The notes under the pieces: generated by a model | Database searches by the model: none | What the model saw: the letters and a program-made list of their open reading frames with translations, nothing else | Told to the model about the DNA's origin: nothing | Assembly (NCBI GenBank): GCA_000181795.3 | Contig: CM012954.1 | Location: 7,486,281 to 7,550,280 of the forward strand | Reading direction: 5' to 3' | Length of the DNA stretch: 64,000 bases | DNA from: Trichinella spiralis | Lineage: Eukaryota > Nematoda > Enoplea > Trichinellida > Trichinellidae | Program-made: the position numbers and the translations under genes | Shown here: positions 24,601 to 37,755 of the stretch, one piece after another | How the letters are laid out: every line of letters begins with the position of its first letter | Numbering within the stretch: the stretch's first letter is position 1

Positions 24601-27600
24601 CCTTCATTAATATTTGCAAAACAGAATCAATGACAACAAGCACAAAATAGCCAGTTGATTTTAGCTTAAACTAACCGACCACATTCAAAGACAAATAGGA
24701 AGGATCAGAGTGAAAATCTGATTAGCAATTATTGCACTTCAGATTCAGCAATCATATTTATTGCGCATAAATTTTTTCATCTTAAACATTTTTTTATCCA
24801 CACAGCCTGCTTCAGTGCAATGATATTTGTTATTTTTTGAATTAAGGACAGGTAAATTTCATCTCATTATTATACATTTATAAAAAAGCAAATGAGCAAA
24901 CAAACGATCAATTAAGAACAGTATCATTATTGATTGTTTGTTTTTGCTTGTCTGATGTCCATTTTGTTTCATCTTACGATTATTGAACATAAAAAAATTA
25001 AACTTTTTATACAGAATGGTTTTAAAAAATTATTTAAAGTTTCCATGAAACTTGCTCGTGTGATGAATGATTAGCACTGCGCGTGCGTTAATGTTGTAGT
25101 GAGGAACATTTAATTGGAGTGAAATTTGTTTAGTGGAGTACAAAATTTCATTTCTGATCAGCGTCGGCAAGAAGCTAACTTTTCTGCAAAATGTCACCTT
25201 CCAACATGAGCGGTTGACTTTTTTAAACAGTATTTCATTTTCCGTGTGAACATGCTTCAAATGATCATCCTGAAGCTATTTATTCCATTAGTACCATAAA
25301 TTAATTATTCGTCGTTTCCAGTCAATTAATCAACGAATCATTGTTTGTCAAAAATATTTGCTTTTTGGGAAAGTATGCAAATTTGAAGTTGATAGAAAAA
25401 GAATTTTCTTTTTTCGAAAAATATAAAATTAGTTTTAAATTTAATTAATGCGATGAATGAATTGTTGAAACATTTTTTTGATGACATTGTTTATTCATTG
25501 TTTGGCAATTTTATCTTTTGACAAGAGTTGATTTATTTATGCGTGCTCTTTTTCTGTACGTGAATGCAGATAGATAGATAGATAGGTAAATGGGTAGTAT
25601 AACTTTTAACAATGCCGATTTAAGAAAGAATGATGTCATTTAAGCTTTCGGCTCAATGCACAGCCGGAAGCTGTTTTCGGAAACGCCAGCTTACGCGTCT
25701 GTTTCTCTCATTCAATAATAGCCCTAACTCCACAAATAAATAATTGAATTCCGTTGTGATTTTATTTATTATTTTTGTTTCACTTCAACAATATTTTTAT
25801 GTTGATAAGCCTAAACAGATTTGTAATATTAATTCGATTATGGTTTTTGAGCTTGTTAATTTACGACCGTGATGGTGAATTGTAATGTTTTTGAAATTTG
25901 GAAAGTTGCTATTTTGAAAGAATCAAATTTCACGTTCTGCATTCCCACGTGGCGCACAGAAAACCGTGTACGAATGTCTCAAATCGACTGAAGCACCGCT
26001 GTGTGCTAGCAAGGCGTGGCAAAAGCTCAATTATGGACTTCTGCACGTCTTCTATCGCACCCGGGTGAAAATATATCATTCTATTTGCACATTTGAGACT
26101 TGCTGACGACGCGTGCATCGATCTCGCCATTCAGTGTCCACCAAGAGCTAAACAACTATATATGTTAGTCGTCATGTGGAAAAAAGTAACTCTTCCATTG
26201 CTTGTTAAATGCAAATTAGCTCCATCGAACAACTCCTGAGGTACATGCATAGAAATATATATATATATCTACTACGTGTTGATGTGTCGAAATTACTTTT
26301 CTTCATTATTACACATGTTTAGTTTGCTTTTCTTTTTGCAAAGGAAAAGAAATTCAAAATTTGACAATATTAATACAATAATTGTTTATCATGTTCGACC
26401 ATGAATGAATTGGTCAATGAGCAGTTCAATGTAGCCGGCGTGTGAATGCAATTCTTCAAAGCTTTATTATAAGTTGATATCTTCTTCGGTGAAATCAATT
26501 ATTTGCTCGAGTGGATTTAAATCAGCAAATTAGAAAGTAAATTTCATTGCATTCATTACAATAAATAGTGTGAATGTGAAGAATTTTCAAACTCCGATAC
26601 TTTTCTGAAAACACCTTCTTTCTCTTTGTCATTATATATATTTATGCTGAAGGGGATGTTCACAGTTGACCGTTGGATTAGCTTGTTAAGTTTTGCCTTC
26701 AAATTGACTTAATTTATTTTAGCAAAGTTATTGAATGTAGAAAGTGTAAATTGCTCATTTCTTTAAAAGAAACTATCAGCACAATCAAGCTATGATGATT
26801 CCTATGAAAAAAATTAATTAAAGTGCAAGTTTAAAATTTGTTAATAATAAAAATAAAATACTTTTCAGTAGTTTTTTCTTCATAAGTTTTTTTTTCTTCA
26901 TTAGTGCACTCATAGTTTGATTTGTGCTTTTTCACTGGAAAAGTTGTGAAGCAAAAAAAATAAAATCTTTACTGATAGCACCAGTGGATACAGAATGAGT
27001 TTTATTTTATATACCATTTAAATTTCGGTCCTCTATCATCGAATCTTGTCGTTTCTGAAGTACGTTTTTCTTTCTTCAATTCAACCCTCTCTCTCCCTCT
27101 CTCGACTTGAACAAACCCTCCCTTTTCTACTAGTGGTTTCATGTAAAACAATAAATTGATAACAACAGCATGTAATATTTATAATTCTATCTGCATGAGA
27201 TGGTAAATTTTTTTTATTTCTAATTTATCGGCTTTTAGTCATATGCTTACAAACTTGCCTCTTGAGTTTTATGATTGATGTTCTATTTTTTAGTCACATA
27301 ACGTGTCACATAACATACAAGTCGACGAGTTTGTTTAGAATAAAGGGGATTAAGTACAAAATTGAAATAGATGAGGAATATTTTTGAAAATGCCATAAAC
27401 TGTGGTAAAATTGTTACCTGCTTGAAAGGGAGGTGTGTTTAAATGTTCAGCTTCATTTTTCTCATCCTGATTTCTGTTCGAACAACTTCAGTGAACAATA
27501 ATTCGAATTTGCTAATCGATCATGCTAGTCAATCAGTGATTGGTGGTGTTTGGTATGCTTCTTCTTCTTCTTTTTTTTTATCATTTTCGGTGCCTGTTAA

Positions 27601-27982
27601 AACGAACCCTTCTTCTTCTTCCTCTGGCCGGACGAGATCAATTATTGCTGGCATTTTGTTATTTGTTTCGTTGTTTGTTTGTTGTTTTATCTTGAAATTA
27701 TCAAAAAAGCAAGCATTTTTGATGAAGCAAATCATGCATGGGATGAGAGATGATAATTGTTTCAATCTGTTCAAAGGGATGATCATTTTAATTGTCCACT
27801 TCAGCTAATTGCCAAGTAGCCACTGTCCGTTTGTAGTGTTCTCAAAGGAGTTGACCTGGCATATGTAAAAATAGCCAACCTGATTGAGTGTTTGCAAAGC
27901 AAAACGGCAGGCACTTTTACCAGGAAAGGAATTTTTCGCTAATGACCATTTAAGTGGTTTTGCTAGCTAGCAAGCTGGCAGA
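21678..27982. other. Gene desert, middle part
   Basis: Mostly AT-rich. GC-richer islands lie near 22960-23200, 23490-23600, 24130-24640 and 25920-26150. They keep several frames open on both strands for 60-75 codons but match nothing I know. A short GATA run is at 25568-25584 and a CT-rich stretch near 27085-27110. These may be enhancers or non-coding exons of the downstream GPCR; no gene is supported. Confidence 0.45.
25568..25584. repeat. Short (GATA)n run
   Basis: Four GATA units (AGATAGATAGATAGATAG). Confidence 0.8.
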
Positions 27983-28240
27983 CTAGCTGGCAAGCTTCTT
28001 CTTCTTCTTCATCTTTTGCATAAGCTGGCTTAAAACAGCCGAAAGCAGCTTTTCGATTTGTCTTCGATTCGATTCGCTAAAATTGAACCACGTCAGTAAA
28101 TGCGTATCTTCAAAAAATTCCTCAAGGATTTGTTTGCGTGTCACGGTTTCACCACGCCCACTATTGATAACATTCATTATGGAGGTAGAAAAGCCAAATA
28201 CGATGCCAGTTCCACGATCAAATGAACTTTCTTGAATTTT
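27983..28240 (-). CDS. Unrecognised protein-like open frame in the desert
   Basis: A minus-strand frame open for about 85 codons (Met at 28177 gives 64 residues). It encodes a mixed, non-repetitive sequence including INSGRGETVTRKQILEEFF and NFSESNRRQIEKLL, then a lysine run and a stop at 27983. Composition is less biased than the surrounding AT-rich frames and part looks amphipathic-helical. There is no recognised domain and no clear partner exons. It could be an exon of an unknown gene or chance in a GC-richer island. Confidence 0.2.
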   Translation of the reverse strand, partial: KIQESSFDRGTGIVFGFSTSIMNVINSGRGETVTRKQILEEFFEDTHLLTWFNFSESNRRQIEKLLSAVLSQLMQKMKKKKKLAS

Positions 28241-29162
28241 GTTTCAAAGTAAAAGAAGCGTTTTGTTCGTTTTGAAATAAAAATTTTTTTGTTTGCTTCA
28301 AAATTCACCTTTATTCTATGAAGGTTATTGAAATTTTTCTTTCAATCTCTTCTGCGCACAGTTGTGGGAATTATTTCTGTTCTATTGTTTTTTTTTTATG
28401 TTTTCAGTAATAAACTGAGGATATTGTAAAAATGCACAAATTGTGCCTGTTAGCTGAAATGCAATGCATCATCGTGTCGACTGTATTTTCTCATTTTTGT
28501 CTCACGTGACTGATGATGATTGTTAATTAATCAATTGGGAATCACATAACTTTGGACATTGATAATAGTAATAAAACATCCTACTTATATTAACAAAGGG
28601 CAACTGCTTCTGGCAGATTACGCTTGGCTGAAAAATTGCTTTTCACTTTTGATAAACTTTGTCATAAAAAAGTAGCATATCCTCTACGATAACAGTTTCT
28701 TATTTTTCTTCTTCTTCTTATTATTATTAATGCTCACATTCGCATTTACTCGAATGAAAATTGTATTCTCATGCGATATTATTCAATAACAACGACAAAA
28801 ATAATAATAAGAATAATAATGCTCAATAAACTGAAAAAAATATATGATAATTATTAGAAAAATCAGAGGCATTGCTCGGTGAAAGATTTATTTATCATTA
28901 AAATAAATTGAGAATGAAAATTTCAGTGTTAGTTAAAACAAATAATTTGTGACTTATTTTTCAAATTGCTGCTATCAACCAAATTCTTCTTCAGAGAGAG
29001 CTTCAGTTTTCAATTATATCTGACAAAATTTTATCGGTGCTAATTAGCCGACACGCTTTATCTAATAATGATAGCTTGTAAATTTATGCAAATTTAAAAG
29101 TCGGCGAACAGTAGTTGGTATATTTATGAAATAAATGAATTTCCTCTTCAAGAAAATTACAA

Positions 29163-29163
29163 G

Positions 29164-29195
<32 letters not shown>

Positions 29196-29196
29196 G
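29163..29196. repeat. (GTT)n microsatellite
   Basis: About eleven GTT units on the + strand. Confidence 0.9.
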
Positions 29197-31614
29197 CACA
29201 GTAATATGTAAGATGGGATCTATTTTTACCAATATCATCACATTCAATGAGCAGTAAAAGCTTTTGAAATTTGAGAGAGTTGAACTGTGAACTGCGATTG
29301 ATTTTTCTTCTTTTTTTATTTGCATTCAACTCTGTTTCTGTGAGGAAAGGCATGCCGTAAAGTTTTGAATGCAACAGTTGTAAAATGCTATAAATTCAAT
29401 CAAATATTAAACATAAAAATATGAATTGTTGTTTTTTAATTATTCTTCTTCTCTTCAAGTGTACAATCTTCAATTTTGTTTGTTTTCTGTTCTCGCCGTG
29501 CACGCCTTTACATGATTTAAAAAAAAAATACATCCTTAATTAATCTCATTGATGTTTCATCAGATTGCTTTGTCACAGTAAAGTGCTAATTAATAAATGG
29601 GCAAGATACTAGCTAGTTTGTCATTTCAGACGCATTATTTGGCCGTAGTCTGGGCTTCTACTGCCACCCAATTGATGGCCAAGGCACTTCTTCCACATCT
29701 TCTTCTTTAATGTTGCCGTTTTTTATACTCCATTGCTCATCATTTACCACTGATGCCTTCCACTCATTAACCACACAACACAACACCAACAATCACAGAA
29801 AACTACTACAAATTAGTTTTTTTTCATTCGTCCTTTAAATTGGTAAGTGTTCATTTATTTCATCTTTTATTATGTAGTTTTTATTCAACACTATTTTTTC
29901 AATTGTACAATGATGAGCAAAGTTGTGTTAGTGAATAACTGGTATAATTTTTAATTAGTGAACTAATTTGCATATCTGAAATAGTGAAAATGAAAAAATG
30001 AAACTTTACTTTGGCTAAACATGAAACACCTTCAATGGATTATTATTAATATTTTATCTTCACGATCTGAAACTTGCTTTCAAGCAACAGCTCCACAAAC
30101 TTCTCTGCTTTTCTCAGTGCTGCTGACATTTCAATTTAGTCAATTTAATTATCAATTTACAACGGTTGAAAAATATTTCTGCAGCAGCAAAACAGAATAA
30201 GATAATATATGGGCATTAAAGAAGAAAATCAAGCGGAATTTGCAAAGCGTTTTATTTCAATGAAATTTAAAAATGATTCATGAAATTAGTCGAATATATG
30301 TAGTCTTTTTTTTTCTTGTTAATAGTGATAACTACAAACGCCTCTTAATTGTAAAATGAATGGATATGTAAACATTGATACAGTGACTTTATTATATTTA
30401 AATTATCAAGGGCATAAAATACTAACAACAACAATGAATCATTGTTTCGCGCGCATTTATTTGGACAAATATTATGTGTGGCAAACAGATTTGAATTCAA
30501 CGTGATTTTGAGTATAATTTGACACAGCTCACGGCTAGCGTCTATTTACAGTCATTGCGTGATTTGCAATTGTCTCAGTGATTCAGAGGTATCCCGGTTG
30601 TTAGCATTTGTCACGCTAAAGATGAATGGAAAGACAATTTCCCCGAGCTGGTCCTCACGTAAATGGCGGTTTGCATGCTTGAATAGACAAGTTAATTTGA
30701 TCCAAAGAGAAAAGAATAAGAAGAAACCAGTTAAACTTTTCTCGAAATTGTTTATGACAACAAGCAACCGAAAATCAAGCTTTTACAATGCTTATGCTTC
30801 ACTGAATCTGCATCGTCGATCAGCTATTAAACAATACACACCAATAATTTGACCTCTGACACATTATTTAAATTGGGAAATTCATTTTTGGTGTTTTAAT
30901 TGAATATCAGCTAGTCTTTTCCATTTTTTGAGCTTAGCTCGCATGTTACACTCACGGTGCATTTCTACTTGCTTCATCTAGAATGCAGAGCGTTATCATC
31001 AGTATATAAGTATCGTAAACTTGTATCACATTCGAATTGTTTATTTTATTTTGCATAATTTCAAAATGATGGAAATTTTGACTTTGCTTCACAATTTGTG
31101 GGTTCCATGTGATGCTGTCGAATATTGGATAGGTTCTTGTCTTGTATATTTATCAAGAAGAATCCAACGGAAAAGAAGAGAAAAATCAATTACAATTATT
31201 TACGCACGGTGGATGAAGGCTGATACTGATGAGCGTGAGAAATGGACGATGTACATAATTTCCAGTAGAGTGTTAAAATTTGCATCCATAAATTATCATT
31301 CACCTAAATGATAATACTACAACTGACAAAACTATTAGCCTTGGCTAAGCAGCATCAGATAAGACAATCGCACACATCCTTGCTATGCGCAGTAGTGAAC
31401 GAGATCAGAGTAAGAAATAATTTGTTTCGCTTCAGTCAAACTCTGCCCACTGATAGGGTATGTGTTTTTTTCTTATTGCTTAGCTAAGCATAGTTCGGCG
31501 GTTTCGACTTGGCAAAGTGCGTTATGAATGGAATTGTACTTTGGTGAAAATTGTAGCTGTTCTTCAATTTTGTATTTTAAAGCAATTCCAACAATTCCAT
31601 CAGTTCTCTCTGAT

Positions 31615-31653
31615 ACGTACGTACGTATGTATGTATGTATGTATGTATGTATG
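31615..31653. repeat. (GTAT)n microsatellite
   Basis: A run of ATACGTACGTAC followed by about eight GTAT units. Confidence 0.88.
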
Positions 31654-32392
31654 CAGCAGTCGTGTAATAATATAACAACAAGCAGACGTGCAATTTTCGT
31701 TTTTCTTTCATCCCAACGTTCGCATCAGGCATACTGCAGCATGCATACAACGATGAGCATTTTTTGTTTCTCACTATTATTGACATTAGTCGCAATGCTT
31801 GCTGATCATTACCAATTTCAATTAGTTTCAAAAGTCGGTGATATATTATTAGCGGTTTGGTTTGATGAAGCAGCAAAGGATGGATCTTCGTTTAGCTAAT
31901 GAAATGTTTGAATGTGTACGAATTACGAAATTTATTCCATTTCAAATTCTTCCCAAATCGCCTAATTAACTATTTTATACTTGACGAATTTAATCTTTTT
32001 CAATTTTGTTAAATTTGTATTGTTTCGCCGTAAAGAAAGAAGAAAATGTACAACAAGCGCGCAATTAAGAATATTTTAAAGAATCCAAAAAGAAAATTGG
32101 ATGGATAATGGATGATTTTTTTCTTTACTATTTTATTGTTCAACAATTTGAATAGGTTTTAAACGAGAAAAAGACATTTCAGTTGTAGCATTGGAAATGT
32201 TAATGATAAATTTAAAGTAAATAAAAAAAATAAATAAATAGAGAACAATAAGTGGTGGTGGAATGAGTGTTGAAGAAAGAGGTTTTAATTTTTAACGTTG
32301 CGAGAGAGATGGAGAGCATGTGCGATTGAGGAGATTTTGGCAAAGATTAGCTAGCATTGATTTGCTTCGAAGCTGTCCAATTTGCATTAAAC

Positions 32393-32418
32393 TATATATA
32401 TATATATAAATATATATG
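32393..32418. repeat. (TA)n tract
   Basis: TA dinucleotides with one AAA interruption. Confidence 0.75.
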
Positions 32419-32759
32419 CATTTCACCCAAATTTATTTACCTTCAAAAATATTTAAAATATTTCGTGCATAATTTGTTATTGCTTTTGTAAAATTGCATC
32501 ATTTTATTATTCAATCGCGACCGGTATTTTCTGCTTTTCTTTTTACATCTGTCATTAGTTTCAGTTTTCAAACGCGAAGCAGTTTAAAAAATTTTATTCA
32601 TCTACAATTAGTTTTTTTCCTGAAGAAATTTTCAAAAAATATGCTTAAAATACGAACTTGAACATTTAGTGGAATTTTTACTGAATCTCGTATTAATGAG
32701 TAGCGCACAAGCGGCATACACCGCATTCGTCGCGAGAAGGAAGGAAAGAAAGAGAGAGA

Positions 32760-32760
32760 A

Positions 32761-32789
<29 letters not shown>
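32760..32789. repeat. (TG)n microsatellite
   Basis: Fifteen uninterrupted TG units, directly after a GA-rich stretch (GAAAGAGAGAGAA). Confidence 0.92.
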
Positions 32790-32792
<3 letters not shown>

Positions 32793-35428
32793 AGGAAATG
32801 AGAAATGTTTGCATTTGTTTTGCAGCTCATTGAGATGTTCTCATCCAAAAATGAGTTTAGTTTTTTTGAAAAAAAGTATAGTTTGAATGTATTTTTAAAA
32901 AATTTTACCGTCCCAATTGTATGAGGCTTTCTTGTGCAAGATGAACCCATCGTGAATACACAGAACACGATTGGTATATTAAGATATAGTTATAAAAAAT
33001 ATATGTATATATATATTTATTTGTGAGATATATAATAAGATATAATAATGATCCATCCGTTTGCTTGTTATTTAATTGTTCTGCTTCAACGACGTTTGTT
33101 GGGGCTTGTTGTCGTGTGTAATGTTCAGAAATAAGCTGAAAGCAAAACTATTAATTTGGTGATTTAACAGATTGATTTGAACGTGATCAGCAATTTTCAC
33201 CGAGTGAAATAAATACAAATGCCTGAGTAGTTAGTGTAAACCTGCAAGCTTGACTTGGTGGAAGTTCACAAAGAAGGCTGGCTGGCTAACTGACAAATCA
33301 TCGTTGAACTGGGCTGGACCCATATGACAGTATTTTCATCAGTTGACCGTCTTGAAGTGTTTGGCAATACGCTTATTGCTTGCTGTTGAAGCATGTGTTT
33401 GTTGACTTTGTTTACGCCAAATCAGCGTCCCGTTTGCCACATAAGTTGAGATTCCAAAAGTTGAGATGGATGATTCAGTGATGAAAAAATTTCACAGCAA
33501 TCCAACCAACCAACAACCACACAGTCAGTCGGTTATTAACTAGTTATATCGTTGAAAAGTGATTTTTTTTCTTGAGCTGTTTTGTTTACAATAGTCGCAT
33601 TTGTTGCGTAATAAAAGTGCAAGCGTTTTGCTTGGAGCAAACCAGACACACGCACGCGGAGATGTTCTCCTGCAGAGAAGAATTTATTTGACTTTTCGTT
33701 GCTTTACCTCAAGACCATTCCATGGTCGAGGTTCTTTTCCTGATTTTGAACAGAATTGGGCACAGGCAAGTGATTTTATTCTACGAAATTGCATAATTTT
33801 CACATGCTTTCTACATATGCATATTTGCACGTACATATATTGTCCTCTATGCAAATGTATTTGAAAAACAAATGCAATCAAATTTCATCTAGCTTTGTTT
33901 GAAATTGACAAATTTATCTACAATGTAATCGCATCACTTTTCCGCCAATCATGAATTTGATCTTTCAGCGTAAATTCTCCAGTCTATACGCTTCACATGT
34001 AATTGGAAGTGATTTTCTTTTAAGTAGGAACGGTGCTAATTACTGGATGCTTGCTTCAACGTACAAACATTTAAAAAATTTATCCATTTCTTCTCTTTTA
34101 CGAATTATTAAATTCAATTTATTTTCGTCTATATTGTCAATCGTTTGCATTGTGCAATTGATTGCAACTTTTTTTTACCAACGAAGAAAACGAGATCCAT
34201 TTTATATACAGTGATTTAATTTTTGTTCGACTAATTACTTTTGTATTTAATTTTCATAAAAAAGAAATCTTCTTCAGCAGAAATTTGGATAAACAATTAT
34301 GTTCAATATGTTCATCAAAACAGATCAAACAGTCAGTCAGTTGTTTCAGCATCAAGTGATTTTTGTTACATTAATTTTTTTTACAATGATAATAATTTAT
34401 GCTTATCATTATCGAATAATTTTTCTCATTTCCGATTTGTGTGTGCTACACCGTCAATGAAGTTGAACACTTTATTTTAACTAAATAGAAATAGTAGTTA
34501 TATAGGAGAGATAGTGGTCAGTTAATGATGAATGAAACTGTTGATCAATTTTCCAATTTTACTATGCAAATTTAAGAAAGATGCACATATTTCTTTGGTA
34601 ATTAGTTGAAAATTTTCCAGTCGGGGTGGGATTTTCATGCATCAGTAAGCATTTGGACGCGATCCGTTGCACAGAAATGTCCACAACGAGTGGAAGCTTT
34701 TCCTCTGTTGAACGGCTGGTCAGTGTTGCAGTGCTGCTCACTACCTTTTATCGAATAATTGCTTGTTCACTTGATGAGCAAAATATTTACGTTTCAATTC
34801 ATCCTCTTCTCATTGTTTATTTGGCTAGTCGGTCAAATCACATCGTTGGCTACTGCAATTACAGAGTACTTGAGTTACGAACATTAATTTTCGACAGTGA
34901 AATTAAAATGCACATTTCTTGACAAGGAAGTGATTTTTTTTAATATTATTTTAATAAATATAACAACACCACGCAATGCAGGGAGAGGAGTACTGATGAA
35001 ATATTGCGATATTTCATTCTGATTTTTGTCGTCCACTTTCTTTCTCTCCGTCGCTGTACAGTACAGCAGATACAGAATGATTAGGATGTTTTTTTGCTTC
35101 AAAACGAGCAGAAGCTGAAAAGTAACTTTCCAATCAACAAATCAACTTGACAAAAACAGATATTTAGCCAGCCGATCAAAAGCAAATTGCTTCTTCGCAT
35201 TTGCGTTCCGTTGAGGTTGACGATCCTCTTGGGATGTAGAAATAGTTAATGACATGCTAAATTGGAGAATGAGCTGAGATTGCAATCCGACCACTGAAAA
35301 CAAGCAGTCGAGTTTATTTCTGTGGCGCTTAATTGAATTGTGCAAAGTTGTGCTTGAGAGCGGTTTTCAATGAGTTTTGAGTTCGTTGAAAGGGGGAAAG
35401 AAAAAGAGGAGAAAAAATCGCACGTTGC

Positions 35429-36938
35429 ATGTTTTCAATGTTTGAACTGGTGGTGAGCGTTTGTCAAATTGTAGAAAATTACACCGGAAACGAGCCTAGC
35501 GTCGTATCCGCTTTTCCGGCCACGTCGTTGAGCCTCGCATCCGGCCGCAGGCTTTGCGAGAAGCTTAAAAGAAGCTTCGGCCGAGCTGGCCGTCGTATAG
35601 TCTGCCGAACGATGTCCTCTAGGAACGCCAGTCTTCTACATCCGACGTCGTCTCCACTTGAAGCGAACACATCTGGCGGAGAAGTGGCGCTCACTGCAGA
35701 CGAGTCCGCGGTCGCGGTGGTCGTCTACACGCTGATTACAGTTGTGGCGGTGATCGGCAACGCGACGGTCATTTTCATCATTGGCCACTTTCCACGCCTA
35801 CGCACTCCGACCAACGCCCTGATTGCCAATTTGGCGTTGGCCGACTTGTTGATGGCTTTGTTGTGCATACCGTTCAGCTTTGTCTCCACCTTGATATTAC
35901 AATATTGGCCTTTTGGCTGGTTTTTGTGCAAAGTGATCAATTTCAGCCAAGCGGTGACGGTGATGGCCAGTGCGTATACGCTAATAGCGATCAGTTTGGA
36001 TCGGTTTTTTGCAATTCTGCTTCCAATGAGTCCGAACGTGAAAATGACCAACCGCAAGGCGACCCTTTGTGTATTGGTTGTCTGGACCGTTGCAATTGTT
36101 ATTGCGTTTCCATTGTTGATGGTGCTCACGTTGGAGCCTTCCGAAACGGGCGACGTAACGCATTGTATTGAAAATTGGACTTGGACTGCCAACGAGACCA
36201 CCGGCGAATATGAATACAGTCTGGCCGCAATGCTGTTACAATATTTTGTTCCTTTGTTGGTGCTGACCCTAACCTATGCAGGAATTGGTATGAAAATTTG
36301 GTTCACCCATGTGCCTGGTGAGGGTGGTTATGCCGGCCAGTGCAACAGAGAACGTAAAACTCTCGTCAAAAAGGTATGGGAAAGAAATTCTTTTTTTTTC
36401 TTTTTCTCTCTTTCGCTTGCTTCTTTAATAATTAATAATTAATCCATCACCTATTCTGATGAAGTTTTATAATTGAATTGATTGACTAGGATTGGTTTTT
36501 GCCTTTTCTTTCAACTTTGCTTTTTGTTGAACAAAACAAATATGATAAATTAATTAATGATAATACAAATAATAAGCATTTACAATTTGTTTACATTGAT
36601 TGAAAAGTAGTTAAATTTTTCATGACAATTAAATAAAATCTGAAAAGCGTTTGAAATGTTAAAGAGTGAAAGTTTCTTTGAGCTTTTGCAACAACAATTC
36701 CAGTTTCTATGCTTATTGTGAAGCTTAAGTTGCGCAGCATTTAGATTTCAATTTTCACGAACCAGTTTTCTCAAATATTTGATTTATATGAACTTCACTT
36801 ACAAACTGATTTTATAAACACAAATATTATTTTTAAAAAAAATAATATTTATAAAATTAACCAAGTTGTTATTATTACAAATTATCAATAGCGCGCGTAA
36901 AATGACTACCACTGATGACGGATGACTGATTTTTGCTT

Positions 36939-36978
<40 letters not shown>

Positions 36979-37424
36979 ACAACTTTTGCAAATTTGCAAA
37001 CAATTGTACATAATTTCTAATTACGAAATTCATTTTCACGCAGATGATTCCAACAATGTTCATCGTGACCGCCGTGTATACGTTCTGCTGGTTGCCAATC
37101 AACGTTTTCAACGTCGTACGCGCCCTTCATCCGTCCGTTACGGACAGCACGTATGTGTTGCACATCTGGTGGGCGTGTCATACTATAGCCATGGTTCACT
37201 GTTTGGTCAACCCGATCATCTATATCTGCCGGAATAGGCGCTTTCGTGAAGGTTTCGCGTTCGTTTTCCAATGGGTGCCCGGCGTTCATTACGATCGATG
37301 TTCGCTGAGCATGTTCAGCACATCCGTGGCGCGCAGCAGCTTCCAAGCCAGCATCGTCAAACCACTGACCAACACCTCCTCAATATACGGCAAGCAGAAG
37401 TTGAATTCCAAACGTCGATGCTGA
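35429..37424 (+). CDS. Luqin/RYamide-type neuropeptide G-protein-coupled receptor
   Basis: Two exons, 35429-36373 and 37044-37424, joined in phase 0, give up to 441 residues. TM1 starts near residue 93 with a GNATV motif. TM2 has NALIANLALADLLMALLCIP, TM3 begins after WPFGWFLCKV with SAYTLIAISLDRF, TM6 carries CWLPINVFNVV, and TM7 has NPIIYICRN. The LCIPFSFVSTLILQYWPFG stretch is typical of insect RYamide receptors and the nematode NPR-22/LURY-1 receptor group, so I infer a plasma-membrane receptor for amidated peptides of the luqin/RYamide type. Broader NPY/NPF-like receptors are the alternative. The DRY motif is DRF here. Disulfide cysteines of TM3 and ECL2 (THCIENW) are present. Met at 35429 or Met62 (35612, followed by an N-glycosylation site NAS) could start translation; the shorter form is typical of the family. 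The intron cuts the third cytoplasmic loop. Confidence 0.88.
36941..36978. repeat. (GATA)n microsatellite in the GPCR intron
   Basis: About nine and a half GATA units, 65 bp before the acceptor of exon 2. Confidence 0.9.
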
Positions 37425-37755
37425 AAATGAAGAATTATTAAAGTAAAAAGAAGAATAATTCTGCAATCTCTCCCCTTCACTTCAGCGTTAGCACTTCAGG
37501 CCTTGCTTCGTTTATTCTTCTCAAGTAAAGTTTTATCATTTTTGGTTTTCTTTTCAATTTTTATTCTCTCATAATTTTGAACATGAAAATGTTAAATACA
37601 AAACATAATATATCATAAACATCACACACACACACATTCACATGCACAATTTGCACCAGTAATCATAATAACATTTCACGTCAGGGCTATATTATCATTA
37701 TTATTACCAAATTGGAAACTGTGAAAAAATAACTAATATTTAATACATTGCAATT
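37425..37755. other. Convergent 3' region of the GPCR and SYNJ2BP
   Basis: 331 bp between the two stop codons; AT-rich with a short (CA)n run near 37623-37636 and no exon. Confidence 0.6.

Larger units (their letters stand above)
28241..35428. other. Gene desert, right part, upstream of the peptide GPCR
   Basis: No supportable exon. It holds a cluster of microsatellites (GTT at 29163, GTAT at 31615, TA at 32393, TG at 32760), a 14-bp perfect palindrome TGCTTAGCTAAGCA near 31480, and GC-richer patches near 29630-29790, 30540-30680 and 33240-33530. It is the likely promoter and distal regulatory region, possibly with 5' UTR introns, of the GPCR starting at 35429. Confidence 0.45.

Noticed and set aside
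24124-24640. Protein-like frames on both strands in a GC-rich island, one seeming to continue after a frame change.
   Set aside because: All frames stay open simply because the island is GC-rich; no splice sites or known domain connect them.
25920-26150. A Cys-containing + strand stretch ending in CCCGG followed by GTGAAA, considered as a secreted-protein exon.
   Set aside because: No acceptor in phase, no signal peptide and no partner exon; the minus strand is equally open.
27443-27808. A 121-codon open frame in the desert with hydrophobic and Ser-rich segments.
   Set aside because: Composition reflects TTC and TTT runs; no recognisable domain and a low-complexity core.
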